Counted from the first letter of the stretch, positions 1 through 7,216 are shown. The stretch is DNA of 7,911 bases from Prevotella sp. UBA4341 (GCA_002393705.1 DGTH01000160.1:1-7911), one strand, 5' to 3'. Numbers and translations: made by a program. Notes: a model not told the origin generated them from the letters alone.

Positions 1-217
1 CAGCAATCTGAATCTTCTGCTTTGTTGCGGGGTTCACACCTTCACGAGCGGGCTTTTCATTCACGGCGAATGTGCCAAAACCAACGAGAGCCACTTTGTC
101 ACCTGCTACGAGAGCGTCCTTAATAGCTGCTACGGTAGCGTCAAGAGCTTTCTTGGCGTCAGCCTTGCTAAGACCGGCACCAGCTGCAATCTTGTCAATT
201 AATTCTGTCTTGTTCAT
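1..217 (-). CDS. hup: HU-family histone-like DNA-binding protein, C-terminus cut by window edge
   Basis: This is a small nucleoid protein that dimerises and bends DNA. The reading begins [20 protein letters not shown], followed by helix 2 ([14 protein letters not shown]) and the beta segment [11 protein letters not shown] at about residues 43-53. It continues into the DNA-binding arm with [11 protein letters not shown], which carries the conserved N-P that intercalates at DNA kinks. Seventy-two codons are present. HU proteins are usually about 90 residues, so roughly the last 18 are missing beyond position 1. The ATG at 215-217 is the only sensible start; it lies about 50 nt downstream of the start point predicted from a good promoter. 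The gene is divergent from the rhomboid unit. Unlike the two HU-related genes at the right end of the window, this one matches classical HU, so family assignment is secure. Whether it is the only HU of the genome cannot be told. Confidence 0.96.
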   Translation of the reverse strand, partial: MNKTELIDKIAAGAGLSKADAKKALDATVAAIKDALVAGDKVALVGFGTFAVNEKPAREGVNPATKQKIQIA

Positions 218-273
218 AATGTTTGTTTTAAATAAAATGATATATTAATTACAAATATTCGCAAATTTCACCG

Positions 274-304
274 CAAATATAGTGCAAAGTATTTAGAAAA
301 CAAA
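274..304 (-). promoter_or_regulatory. Bacteroidota-type promoter for the HU gene
   Basis: Read on the minus strand, TTTG (301-304) is followed after 19 bp by TATATTTG (274-281). This fits the TTTG-N19-21-TAnnTTTG consensus used by the Bacteroidota primary sigma factor. Transcription would start near 267, giving an A/T-rich leader of about 50 nt. Immediately upstream are A-tracts and a weak A/T hairpin (324-331 with 337-344), which could act as curved upstream DNA. No activity data exist here; the call rests on motif match and position. Confidence 0.75.
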
Positions 305-359
305 CAAAAAATGAAAAAAAATGACTTTTTTGTTGAAAAAAAGTGCGTAAAGCCCTGAT

Positions 360-394
360 TTTGTACTAAAAATAGGTTTTTTTTCGTAATTTTG
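360..394 (+). promoter_or_regulatory. Probable promoter for the rhomboid/EEP unit
   Basis: TAATTTTG at 387-394 matches TAnnTTTG exactly. A TTTG at 360-363 could serve as the -33 element, but the spacer is 23 bp, longer than the usual 19-21, so that half is less certain. The start point would be near 401, leaving an A-rich leader of about 40 nt before the ATG at 441. No Shine-Dalgarno sequence is present, as is normal for this phylum. Confidence 0.6.
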
Positions 395-440
395 CCGCCA
401 ATTATAAACAAAAGAACAAAACATTATTTTTTCATGGTCA

Positions 441-1367
441 ATGAATAATTTGCCCACAGTAACAAGAAATCTGCTCATTATCAATGCGCTGGTGTTTGCA
501 GTCACCTACCTGGTTCCCTCGTTGGACATCGAGGGTCGCTTAGGTCTGCACTTCTTCCTGGCCGACGATTTTCATCTCTATCAGTTGTTGACCTACATGT
601 TCGTGCATGGCGGCTTCACCCATATCTTTTTCAACATGTTCGCTCTCTGGATGTTCGGACGTGTCATGGAGAACGTGTGGGGACCTCAGAAGTTCCTGTT
701 CTACTACATCATTTGCGGAATAGGTGCAGGTCTGACCCAGGAGCTGGCCCAGCTGGGCAGCTACTATGCCGAGGGACTTTATGCCTACCAGCAGGTCAAT
801 ACGGGTACGGCCATCATTTCTACCGGCGAGTTCCTGAACCTCTGGAACACGGTGGGAGCCTCCGGTGCCGTCTATGGCATCCTGTTGGCCTTCGGCATGA
901 CGTTCCCCAACGAGCGCATCTTCATCTTCCCCATTCCCGTGCCCGTCAAGGCTAAGTACTTCGTCATAGGCTATGCAGCCCTCGAGTTGTTCCTTACTGT
1001 CAGCAGCTCCATGGACGGTGTGGCCCACGTGGCCCACTTGGGCGGCATGCTCTTTGGCCTGCTGCTCATTCTCTACTGGCGGCGTCACCCCGGCAGCGAT
1101 GCCCGCTTCAGCCAGAACCGGGGACAGGAGTTCTTCAACCGCATGAAGCGCAACTTCGAGGCTCGTCAGCGCCCCAAGCAGCCCCGCCAGCCGGAGACTC
1201 CTACAGGGCGCACGGCCACCCGTCAGGACGACATGAACTACAACGCACGCAAGCAGCAGCGTCAGGCCGAGGTTGATGCCATTCTCGACAAGATACGTCA
1301 GTCGGGCTACGACAGCCTGACGAAAGAGGAAAAGAAACGGCTCTTCGAAGCCAGCAGAGAAGACTAA
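441..1367 (+). CDS. Rhomboid-family intramembrane serine protease
   Basis: This protein (308 aa) belongs to the GlpG/rhomboid family, which cleaves transmembrane helices inside the inner membrane. The catalytic serine is S141 in GASG (139-142). Its partner is H199 in AHLGGMLFG, whose glycines at +3 and +7 match the GlpG dyad-helix pattern. H61 and N65 in HIFFN correspond to the oxyanion residues H150/N154 of GlpG. Hydrophobic segments lie at about 11-28, 62-77, 86-103, 139-154, 172-188 and 195-213, giving the six-helix core. A loop of about 35 residues separates helices 3 and 4. After residue 214 comes a basic, Pro/Arg/Gln-rich cytoplasmic tail ending in a helical motif (IRQSGYDSLTKEEKKRLFE, about 285-303) that I recall from other Bacteroidota rhomboids. 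An upstream ATG at 434 hits a stop after four codons, so 441 is the start. Its stop codon directly abuts the next ATG. The physiological substrate is unknown. Confidence 0.93.
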   Translation: MNNLPTVTRNLLIINALVFAVTYLVPSLDIEGRLGLHFFLADDFHLYQLLTYMFVHGGFTHIFFNMFALWMFGRVMENVWGPQKFLFYYIICGIGAGLTQELAQLGSYYAEGLYAYQQVNTGTAIISTGEFLNLWNTVGASGAVYGILLAFGMTFPNERIFIFPIPVPVKAKYFVIGYAALELFLTVSSSMDGVAHVAHLGGMLFGLLLILYWRRHPGSDARFSQNRGQEFFNRMKRNFEARQRPKQPRQPETPTGRTATRQDDMNYNARKQQRQAEVDAILDKIRQSGYDSLTKEEKKRLFEASRED

Positions 1368-2456
1368 ATGAGCAAGCTGAAATCGCTTCTGGTCTGCATC
1401 TTTGCAGGTGCCAACGCTGTGGCCATCGTGGTCATGCTGCTGTTGGGGTACGCAGGCTACATTCACCCTGAGTCCTACCCTATCTTGAGCAGCCTGGGCA
1501 TGCTGTTCCCCGTCGGTGCGCTGGCCAATCTGCTCTTCCTGTTCTTTTGGCTTACCTTCAGGTGGCGCATGGCCTGGCTGCCCATTGTGGGCTTCCTGCT
1601 GGCTTATGTCCCCATGCGTACCTACCTGCCCCTGAACCTGCCCCAGTCGCCTCCCGACGATGCCGTCAAAGTCCTGTCCTACAACTCGGCGGGCTTCGTC
1701 TATAACATCAACTGCGACAACCCCTTCGAGCAGCTTACCGCCTACATCCGTGACGCTGGTGCCGACATTGTCTGCATTCAGGAAGACAACAACCAGAAGC
1801 CCAAGATGGAAGCCTTCTACGACAGTCTCTTCCTGTATAACGACTACGAGCAGATCAACACCTCAGTGAAGATAATCAACCGCTTGGGCATCCACACGCG
1901 CTTCCCCATTCTGCGTAAGGAGCGCATTCACTACGACTCGCCCTCCAATGGCAGCGTGGCCTGGTATCTCAAGGTGGGCGACGATACGCTCATCGTCATC
2001 AATAACCACTTGGAGTCCAGCCATCTGAACTCCAACGACCGCGACCACTACGAACAGATGTTGGAGGGTAACATGGAGGGCGACACCGTCCGCGCCGTCT
2101 CGCGCAGCCTGCTGGCCAAACTGGCACAGGCGTCAGTCAAGCGTGCGCCGGCAGCCGACTCCGTCCGTCAGTACGTCGAGGCCCACGCGGGCTACCCCAT
2201 CTTGGTGTGCGGCGACTTCAACGACCACCCGTTGTCCTACACACGCCATACCATCTCGAAAGGCCTCACCGACTGTTTCGTCTCTACGGGCAACGGACTG
2301 GGCATTTCCTTCAATCACTACAACATGTACTTCCGCATTGACCACATGATGTGCTCGGACAACATAGAACCCTACAACTGCAAAATAGACTCGAAAATTA
2401 AGGCAAGCGACCATTATCCAGTCATTTGTTGGCTAAAAATAGGGCGAAATCCATAA
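1368..2456 (+). CDS. Membrane-anchored endonuclease/exonuclease/phosphatase (EEP) fold protein
   Basis: This 362-residue protein has an N-terminal membrane part with hydrophobic segments at about 8-29, 41-63 and 69-88. A complete EEP (DNase I/AP-endonuclease-like) domain follows from about residue 100. The family motifs appear in order: LSYNS (N106), ADIVCIQE (metal-binding E139), NNHLES (H214), GDFND (D283, N285), RIDHMM (D325) and SDHYPV (D348, H349). All catalytic positions seem intact, so a metal-dependent phosphodiesterase or phosphatase is expected. This family acts on nucleic acids, phosphoinositides or phospholipids; membrane anchoring with the domain probably outside the cytoplasm makes DNA repair an unlikely role, but the substrate cannot be read from the sequence. 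The ATG follows the rhomboid TAA with no gap, implying cotranscription and translational coupling. No separate promoter is seen. Confidence 0.88.
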   Translation: MSKLKSLLVCIFAGANAVAIVVMLLLGYAGYIHPESYPILSSLGMLFPVGALANLLFLFFWLTFRWRMAWLPIVGFLLAYVPMRTYLPLNLPQSPPDDAVKVLSYNSAGFVYNINCDNPFEQLTAYIRDAGADIVCIQEDNNQKPKMEAFYDSLFLYNDYEQINTSVKIINRLGIHTRFPILRKERIHYDSPSNGSVAWYLKVGDDTLIVINNHLESSHLNSNDRDHYEQMLEGNMEGDTVRAVSRSLLAKLAQASVKRAPAADSVRQYVEAHAGYPILVCGDFNDHPLSYTRHTISKGLTDCFVSTGNGLGISFNHYNMYFRIDHMMCSDNIEPYNCKIDSKIKASDHYPVICWLKIGRNP

Positions 2457-2481
2457 AAAATATATGAAAAATAACAATAAA

Positions 2482-2513
2482 TTTCGTCAAGTGATGAAAA
2501 ATGTTTAACTTTG
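2482..2513 (+). promoter_or_regulatory. Promoter for secDF
   Basis: TAACTTTG at 2506-2513 matches the TAnnTTTG box. TTTC at 2482-2485 sits 20 bp upstream as an imperfect TTTG. Transcription would begin near 2520, leaving a very A-rich leader of about 40 nt that ends in eight A residues before the ATG at 2559 and has no Shine-Dalgarno sequence. The gap after the EEP gene (2457-2558) contains no convincing terminator hairpin, so some read-through from the rhomboid unit is possible. Confidence 0.68.
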
Positions 2514-2558
2514 CACGCTAAAATTGGAAAATAAATAATTAAAACAACAATAAAAAAA

Positions 2559-5500
2559 ATGCAAAACAAAGGAATTGTAAAGTTTGTAGCAGTGATGCTC
2601 GTTCTGGTGTGCATTTTCTATCTGTCCTTCTCGTTCGTGACCCGTCACTACGAGAGCAAGGCAGCAGAAATCAGTGCCCAGAAGGGAGAGGACGCCGGGA
2701 AGGCTTACCTCGATTCACTGATGAACGAGAAAGTCTATCTGGGTGCTTACACGCTGCGTGAGTGCCGCGAAATGGAAATCGGCCTGGGTCTTGACCTGAA
2801 GGGCGGTATGAACGTTATTCTCGAGGTCTCTGTGCCCGATGTTGTTGACATTCTGGCCGACCACAAGACCGACCCGCTCTACAAGAAGTCCATGGACGAG
2901 GCCCGCAAGGCCGAGGAGAGCAGCCAGGACGACTTCATTTCACTGTTTATCAACGCTTGGAAGAAGAATGCCCCCGGCAAGCCTCTGGCTTCCATCTTCG
3001 CCACCCAGCAGATGAAGGACAAGGTAAGCACGAAGAGCAGCGATTCAGAAGTTGAGGCAGCCCTGCGCGCAGAGGTTTCTGCCGCTGTCGATAATGCCTT
3101 GCTCGTTGTTCAGAACCGTATCGATAAGTTCGGCGTCGTTCAGCCGAACATCAGCAAGCTTGAAGGCATGTCGGGCCGCATCATGGTTGAAATGCCTGGT
3201 GTCAAGGAGCCCGAGCGCGTGCGCAAGCTTCTGCAGGGTAGTGCCAACCTGGAGTTCTGGGAGACCTATAACAGTCAGGAGATTGTGCCCATGCTCAGCC
3301 AGCTCAACAGCCAGTACGCTGCTCAGGGAGGCGAAGCTCCCGCTGACACCACCAAGGCTGTTGCCGCTGCAGTTGCCGACACGACGAAGGTGGCTGCCGC
3401 CGCTGTTGCCGACACCACGAAGACCAAGGCCGACCTGGCTGCTGCCCTGACCAAGGGCGACTCTACTGCCGTGGCCTCAGCCGTTCAGGATGTCTATGCC
3501 AAGCAGAACCCCCTGTATTCCATCTTCACTCCCGCTCAGGGACAGTCACTCGCTGTGGTTGGCTATGCACTGACCCGCGATACGGCCGCCGTCAACAAGA
3601 TTCTGCGTTCCGACCTGGCCAAGCGCATCTTGCCTGCCGACCTGAAGCTCCTCTGGGGTGCTAAGCCCAGCGATCTGGAGTTCACCGATCGTCAGGAGCG
3701 CTTCGAGCTCTATGCCATCGATACCCGTAATGCCATCAACGGACGTGCTCCGCTGGAGGGTGACGTCATCACCAGTTCCCGTGACGGTTTCGACCAGCAC
3801 GGACGTCCCGAGGTTACCATGCAGATGAACGGCGACGGTGCACGCCGCTGGTCACAGCTTACCCATAACAACATCAACAAGGCCGTAGCCATTGTCCTGG
3901 ACGATGCTGTCTATAGCGCTCCCCGCGTGAACCAGCAGATTGACGGTGGTAACTCGTCTATCACGGGTAACTTCACCATCCAGGACACCAAGGACCTGGC
4001 CAACACGCTGAACTCAGGTAAGATGCCGGCTCCTACCCGCATCGTACAGTCTGACGTCGTAGGTCCTACCCTCGGTGCACAGTCCATCAAGCAGGGTGCC
4101 ATCTCGTTCGTAGTAGCCTTCGTGCTGCTGATGATCTACATGGTGCTGCTTTACAACTGGGTTCCCGGTATGCTGGCCAACATCGCCCTGCTGTTCAACC
4201 TGTTCTTCACACTGGGTATTCTGACTTCGTTCCAGGCAGCTCTGACCATGCCGGGTATTGCCGGTATCGTGCTGACGCTGGGTACTGCCGTCGATGCCAA
4301 CGTGCTGATTTATGAGCGTACCAAGGAGGAGCTTCGCAAGGGTCTCAACGTGAAGGAAGCCCTCGGCAAGGGTTACTCCAATGCCTTCTCGGCCATCTTC
4401 GACTCTAACCTCACGTCGTTGATTACCGGTATCATCCTCTACGTGGTCGGTACAGGCCCCATCCGTGGTTTCGCCACCACGCTGATGATTGGTATCTGCG
4501 TCTCGTTCTTCACCGCTGTGTTCATGACCCGTCTGGTCTATGAGTACCAGCTCAAGCGCGACCGCTGGCGTAACCTCACCTTCACCACGGCCTACTCGCG
4601 CAACATGATGCAGAACACCCACTTCAACTTCATGGGTATGTATAAGAAGACATTCTCCATCTGGGCCGTTGCCGCACTCATCATCGTCGTCAGCTTCTTC
4701 ATCAACGGCCTGAGCCGAAGCATCGACTTCACCGGTGGCCGCAACTACGTCATGCAGTTCGAGAAGTCTGTCGAGCCAGAGCAGATACGCGACATCCTGA
4801 ACCGCGCCTTCGTCGAGAAGGACGCTAACGGTGCCGAGAAGGTGGCCAACACCACGGCCATCGCCCTGGGAGCCGAGGGTAACCGCATCCGCGTCTCTAC
4901 CAACTACAAGATTGACTCCAACGACCCCAACGTCGATGACGAGGCTGAGGAGATTCTCTTCAAGGCCCTCAAGGATGCCGGCATCGTGACACAGGCCAAT
5001 GTCGATGACTTCAAGAACCCCGACGTTCGTGAGGGTGGCTCCATCATCAGCTCTACCAAGGTGGGGCCCTCCATTGCCAAGGACATTACCCACCGTGCCT
5101 TCATCAGCGTAGCCATCGCCCTGATAGCCATCTTCCTCTACATCCTGTTCCGCTTCCGCAACGTGGCCTTCTCCGTAGGCTCTACCGTTGCCCTGGCTCT
5201 CGATGCGCTCATCGTCATCGGTTTCTACTCGCTGCTTTGGAAGTTCGTGCCCATGTCGCTCGAAATCGACCAGACCTTCATTGGTGCCATCCTGACCGTT
5301 ATCGGTTACTCTATCAACGATAAGGTGGTGGTCTTCGACCGCGTACGTGAGAACATTCAGCTCTTCGGCAAGCGCGACCGTCAGGTGCTCTTCAACGACT
5401 CGCTGAACCAGACCCTGGCCCGTACTATCAACACCTCAGTGACGACCCTGATCGTGCTGCTCTGTATCTTCATCCTCGGTGGTGACAGCATCCGCTCGTT

Positions 5501-5636
5501 CTCGTTCGCCATGATTCTGGGTGTCGTCTTCGGTACTTGCTCGTCCATCTTCATTGCCGCTCCTATCGCTTACCTCACCATGGGTCGCACCATCCGTGAG
5601 GAAGAGACCCCGGCCGTTGAAGCCAAGAAGAAGTAA
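2559..5636 (+). CDS. secDF: SecDF, fused SecD-SecF protein translocase subunit
   Basis: This is the accessory membrane component of the Sec pathway, which uses the proton gradient to pull secreted proteins out of SecYEG. The SecD half has TM1 (about 8-27), the GLGLDLKGGMNVILEV motif (75-90), a periplasmic P1 domain with NRIDKFGVVQPNI (186-198), and the P1 base around 395-500. TMs 2-6 follow (about 513-660) with TAVDANVLIYER, including the proposed proton-relay D579. The SecF half starts near 690, with IDFTGGRNYVMQF (722-734), a second periplasmic domain, and TMs 8-12. It has the SecF motif GYSINDKVVVFDRVREN, with conserved D921 and D927. At 1025 residues it is about 280 longer than the fused SecDF of Bacillus or Thermus. 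The extra length is mainly at about 100-170 and 235-370 of the P1 region, including an Ala-rich repeat. The tail is charged (EEE, KKK). A bidirectional terminator follows. Confidence 0.97.
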   Translation: MQNKGIVKFVAVMLVLVCIFYLSFSFVTRHYESKAAEISAQKGEDAGKAYLDSLMNEKVYLGAYTLRECREMEIGLGLDLKGGMNVILEVSVPDVVDILADHKTDPLYKKSMDEARKAEESSQDDFISLFINAWKKNAPGKPLASIFATQQMKDKVSTKSSDSEVEAALRAEVSAAVDNALLVVQNRIDKFGVVQPNISKLEGMSGRIMVEMPGVKEPERVRKLLQGSANLEFWETYNSQEIVPMLSQLNSQYAAQGGEAPADTTKAVAAAVADTTKVAAAAVADTTKTKADLAAALTKGDSTAVASAVQDVYAKQNPLYSIFTPAQGQSLAVVGYALTRDTAAVNKILRSDLAKRILPADLKLLWGAKPSDLEFTDRQERFELYAIDTRNAINGRAPLEGDVITSSRDGFDQHGRPEVTMQMNGDGARRWSQLTHNNINKAVAIVLDDAVYSAPRVNQQIDGGNSSITGNFTIQDTKDLANTLNSGKMPAPTRIVQSDVVGPTLGAQSIKQGAISFVVAFVLLMIYMVLLYNWVPGMLANIALLFNLFFTLGILTSFQAALTMPGIAGIVLTLGTAVDANVLIYERTKEELRKGLNVKEALGKGYSNAFSAIFDSNLTSLITGIILYVVGTGPIRGFATTLMIGICVSFFTAVFMTRLVYEYQLKRDRWRNLTFTTAYSRNMMQNTHFNFMGMYKKTFSIWAVAALIIVVSFFINGLSRSIDFTGGRNYVMQFEKSVEPEQIRDILNRAFVEKDANGAEKVANTTAIALGAEGNRIRVSTNYKIDSNDPNVDDEAEEILFKALKDAGIVTQANVDDFKNPDVREGGSIISSTKVGPSIAKDITHRAFISVAIALIAIFLYILFRFRNVAFSVGSTVALALDALIVIGFYSLLWKFVPMSLEIDQTFIGAILTVIGYSINDKVVVFDRVRENIQLFGKRDRQVLFNDSLNQTLARTINTSVTTLIVLLCIFILGGDSIRSFSFAMILGVVFGTCSSIFIAAPIAYLTMGRTIREEETPAVEAKKK
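3342..3440 (+). repeat. Three 33-bp in-frame repeats inside secDF (Ala-rich linker)
   Basis: Three consecutive 33-bp units (3342-3374, 3375-3407, 3408-3440) encode an 11-residue repeat. Each begins ADTTK and the first two continue into an Ala/Val run; the third diverges after ADTTK into TKADLA. They cover SecDF residues 262-294, inside the periplasmic P1 head. Codons differ between copies (for example ACC or ACG for Thr), so the duplication is not very recent or has drifted. The composition suggests a flexible or helical linker in the lumen-facing head. Confidence 0.85.
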
Positions 5637-5665
5637 TAATTACTGAAGCATTAAGAGCTTACAAC

Positions 5666-5717
5666 AAAAAAAAAACTGCCGCACCCCCCTTTCACTGAGG
5701 ATGCGGCAGTTTTTTTT
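5666..5717. terminator. Bidirectional rho-independent terminator
   Basis: A GC-rich stem of eight perfect pairs (5676-5683 with 5702-5709, arm CTGCCGCA) is flanked by ten A residues on the left (5666-5675) and eight T residues on the right (5710-5717). These extend the helix by A-T pairs and provide a U-run in both directions. The loop of 18 nt may form an inner CCT/AGG pairing. It lies between the secDF stop and the convergent end of the HU-related gene at 5738, and so probably ends both transcripts. Confidence 0.93.
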
Positions 5718-5737
5718 GATGATAACAGAGCGAACCG

Positions 5738-6163
5738 TTAAGGCGTAGGTGGCTCCGGCTGGGACTTCTTCTCTTTGTCAAAGTCCTTCTGGAACTTTAC
5801 CTTCTTCAATTCTTCCTTGATCTTAGTGTCAGGTGTCAAGACGATGCGTACCTTCTTGATACATGTACCGGCATTATATTCCTCTGCAGTCTGAGTACCT
5901 TTAGACCTGACGCTCAGCTTCAGCTTTCCTAAGTAAGGAATCTCCAGCTGGTGGCCGTTACACAAGAGCTCTACAATCTGTTTGGTGATGGCACAGTGTA
6001 TGGCATACACCTTCGAACGCTCCAACTTAGAGTCCCTGGCGATGAAGTCAACCAAATCGTCGTCAGTGATGGTCAGATAGAGGCTGGGGCGGAAATACCA
6101 CCAGCCGAACTGGTCTGACTTCTCATTCATGTTCTGATACGGAGTTACCCAAATCTTTCCCAT
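5738..6163 (-). CDS. HU-related DNA-binding protein (Bacteroidota histone-like family), paralogue A
   Basis: This 141-residue protein belongs to the HU-related histone-like family common in Bacteroidota (I recall the TIGR01201-type DNA-binding family). Typical features are a short N-terminal extension, a dimerisation helix pair (about 34-68: DDLVDFIARDSKLERSKVYA, then KQIVELLCNGH) and the beta pattern IPYLGKLKLSVRSKG (75-89). It ends with the family's IKKVRIVLTPDTKIKEELKKVKF block (102-124). The last 17 residues are a charged and Pro-rich tail (EKKSQPEPPTP). It starts like its upstream neighbour (MGKI, Y-Q-N, NEKSD), so the two are paralogues. It lies 22 bp downstream of that gene and has an unusually strong Shine-Dalgarno sequence. 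DNA binding or bending is expected from the family; no target is visible. It ends just before the shared terminator. Confidence 0.85.
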   Translation of the reverse strand: MGKIWVTPYQNMNEKSDQFGWWYFRPSLYLTITDDDLVDFIARDSKLERSKVYAIHCAITKQIVELLCNGHQLEIPYLGKLKLSVRSKGTQTAEEYNAGTCIKKVRIVLTPDTKIKEELKKVKFQKDFDKEKKSQPEPPTP

Positions 6164-6169
6164 AAAAAA

Positions 6170-6176
6170 CCTCCTT
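6170..6176 (-). promoter_or_regulatory. Strong Shine-Dalgarno site of HU-related paralogue A
   Basis: On the minus strand AAGGAGG stands six nucleotides (all T) before the ATG at 6161-6163. This is a near-complete anti-SD match, unusual for Bacteroidota, where initiation normally depends on A-rich, unstructured leaders. It fixes the start codon and suggests independent, efficient initiation although the gene is last in its operon. Confidence 0.85.
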
Positions 6177-6185
6177 GTTAATTAA

Positions 6186-6641
6186 TTAGTCGTTAGTGAT
6201 CCATTCTGACTTGTGAGTCTCAAACTTAATGCTGCGCAATGCCTCTTTGATTTCCTTCGAAGGAATAAACAGCAAACGTGCATTCTTAACCTGACGAGCA
6301 TTCAGAAAGTCGCGGATATCGTCTTTCTCAGGGTCGTACTCCGGGTGACGGCGCTGCACCTCCTCAGGCGATATGCCTTCGGAAGAGATGGAGAGCTTGA
6401 AGACGCCAAGGCCGTCAACCTGAATAGCGTGGCCATAGCAGACCATCTGCTGAATCTGCTTGAACTGCGCTTCATAGACTGTTGCTATGTCGCTTGCCTC
6501 GATCTGAGAGTCAGCAGCGGCGTGCTCAGCCAGCGTCTGCTTGTCAATGGTCGTGGCATGACGCACACGGCCAAAGAACTTCTTGTAGATATCAGACTTT
6601 TCGTTGTTGTTCTGATACAGCTTGATAATAATCTTACCCAT
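6186..6641 (-). CDS. HU-related DNA-binding protein (Bacteroidota histone-like family), paralogue B
   Basis: This 151-residue protein is homologous to its downstream neighbour and belongs to the same HU-related family. It shows the N-terminal MGKIIIKLYQNNNEKSD, the helical part TLAEHAAADSQIEASD and FKQIQQMVCYGH (about 36-71), the beta motif VDGLGVFKLSISSEG (75-89), and the C-terminal ARLLFIPSKEIKEALRSIKFE (121-141). Compared with paralogue A it has about 16 additional residues between the beta motif and the C-terminal block (around 97-116, rich in Arg, Asp and Glu), near where the DNA-contacting arm would be. The start at 6641 has an A-rich leader and no Shine-Dalgarno sequence, in contrast to paralogue A. 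The 38-bp gap to the upstream orphan gene contains no promoter box, so cotranscription with that gene is likely. Function beyond DNA binding is unknown. Confidence 0.85.
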   Translation of the reverse strand: MGKIIIKLYQNNNEKSDIYKKFFGRVRHATTIDKQTLAEHAAADSQIEASDIATVYEAQFKQIQQMVCYGHAIQVDGLGVFKLSISSEGISPEEVQRRHPEYDPEKDDIRDFLNARQVKNARLLFIPSKEIKEALRSIKFETHKSEWITND

Positions 6642-6679
6642 GTTTGTAACAGTTTAGTTTTGTTGTTGAAAAAATGTTG

Positions 6680-7153
6680 TTAATCCCAAAAATCAACCAG
6701 CCCCATCGGGTTGTCGGGGTGGAAACGAGAGTCATTGATAATGGCCATCGGGGGCTCAACCGTGAGCTCCTTGATGTCATAATCAAGAAGTGCGTTAATC
6801 AGTTTTACAAACTCGATACGAGAAAGCGGATCAGGCCAGCCCCTGCTGCTGCACAGGTAGAGGTTCACGCCCATGTCTATCCAGTTACTGCTTTTGAGCG
6901 GTTCCATCCACATAAAGTTCTGATGGTTCAGCTTCAGTCGCGGACAGTCCACCCAGCCATTGTAGTGTCTGAACGCCAAAGGCATGATGCCGCGAGGCAA
7001 GCTATGTCCGTCCTTCAGATTAATCCGCAGGTCGGTTTGCCAAATGGCCTCCCAGCGCTTATTCTTCTTCCCGGCAGTCAGAAGAAGCCGTCCTACCTCC
7101 ACGTCCTCGTAACGGGTAATTTCAGTTAGTCTCAGTTCAGTTTTTGTGTCCAT
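6680..7153 (-). CDS. Orphan Trp-rich protein of 157 residues, first gene of the HU-related operon
   Basis: I do not recognise this family. With the start at 7153 (MDTKTELRLTEITRYED) it is 157 residues, apparently soluble, with no signal peptide or membrane segment. It contains seven tryptophans (34, 38, 67, 82, 91, 106, 156), and motifs such as LPRGIMPLAFRHYNGWVDCP (52-71) and SSRGWPDPLSR (102-112). The frame is open up to 7237, but a promoter box at 7194-7201 falls inside that extension and would start the transcript near 7188, so 7153 is the better start. The leader is then about 35 nt. It is followed after 38 bp by the two HU-related genes and probably shares their transcript. Apparent acidity and aromatic richness would fit a protein-binding role, but this is only a guess. 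Confidence 0.72.
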   Translation of the reverse strand: MDTKTELRLTEITRYEDVEVGRLLLTAGKKNKRWEAIWQTDLRINLKDGHSLPRGIMPLAFRHYNGWVDCPRLKLNHQNFMWMEPLKSSNWIDMGVNLYLCSSRGWPDPLSRIEFVKLINALLDYDIKELTVEPPMAIINDSRFHPDNPMGLVDFWD

Positions 7154-7193
7154 AATGTCAAAGAGCGATTCTGTTATTTTGCTTTTGCTGATG

Positions 7194-7201
7194 CAAAGAT
7201 A
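7194..7201 (-). promoter_or_regulatory. Probable promoter -7 box for the orphan/HU-related operon
   Basis: Read on the minus strand the sequence is TATCTTTG, an exact TAnnTTTG match. There is no good TTTG at 19-21 bp; the nearest, at 7227-7230, is 25 bp away and lies in the left arm of a 12-bp inverted repeat. The -33 region thus falls inside the repeat structure, so the promoter could be controlled by whatever binds there. The predicted start is near 7188. Confidence 0.55.
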
Positions 7202-7216
7202 AGCATAAAAACGATA

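Noticed and set aside
540..1466. Long minus-strand open frame of 308 codons opposite the rhomboid gene
   Set aside because: It lies antisense to a gene with intact catalytic motifs, has no recognisable domain and crosses the rhomboid/EEP junction. It is a by-product of biased codon use.
2457..2558. Terminator between the EEP gene and secDF
   Set aside because: The region is A/T-rich but no GC-containing stem followed by a T-run could be found.
4014..5093. Minus-strand open frame of 359 codons inside secDF
   Set aside because: It is antisense to conserved SecDF sequence, with a His/Asp/Gly/Val-rich composition typical of shadow translation and no start signals.
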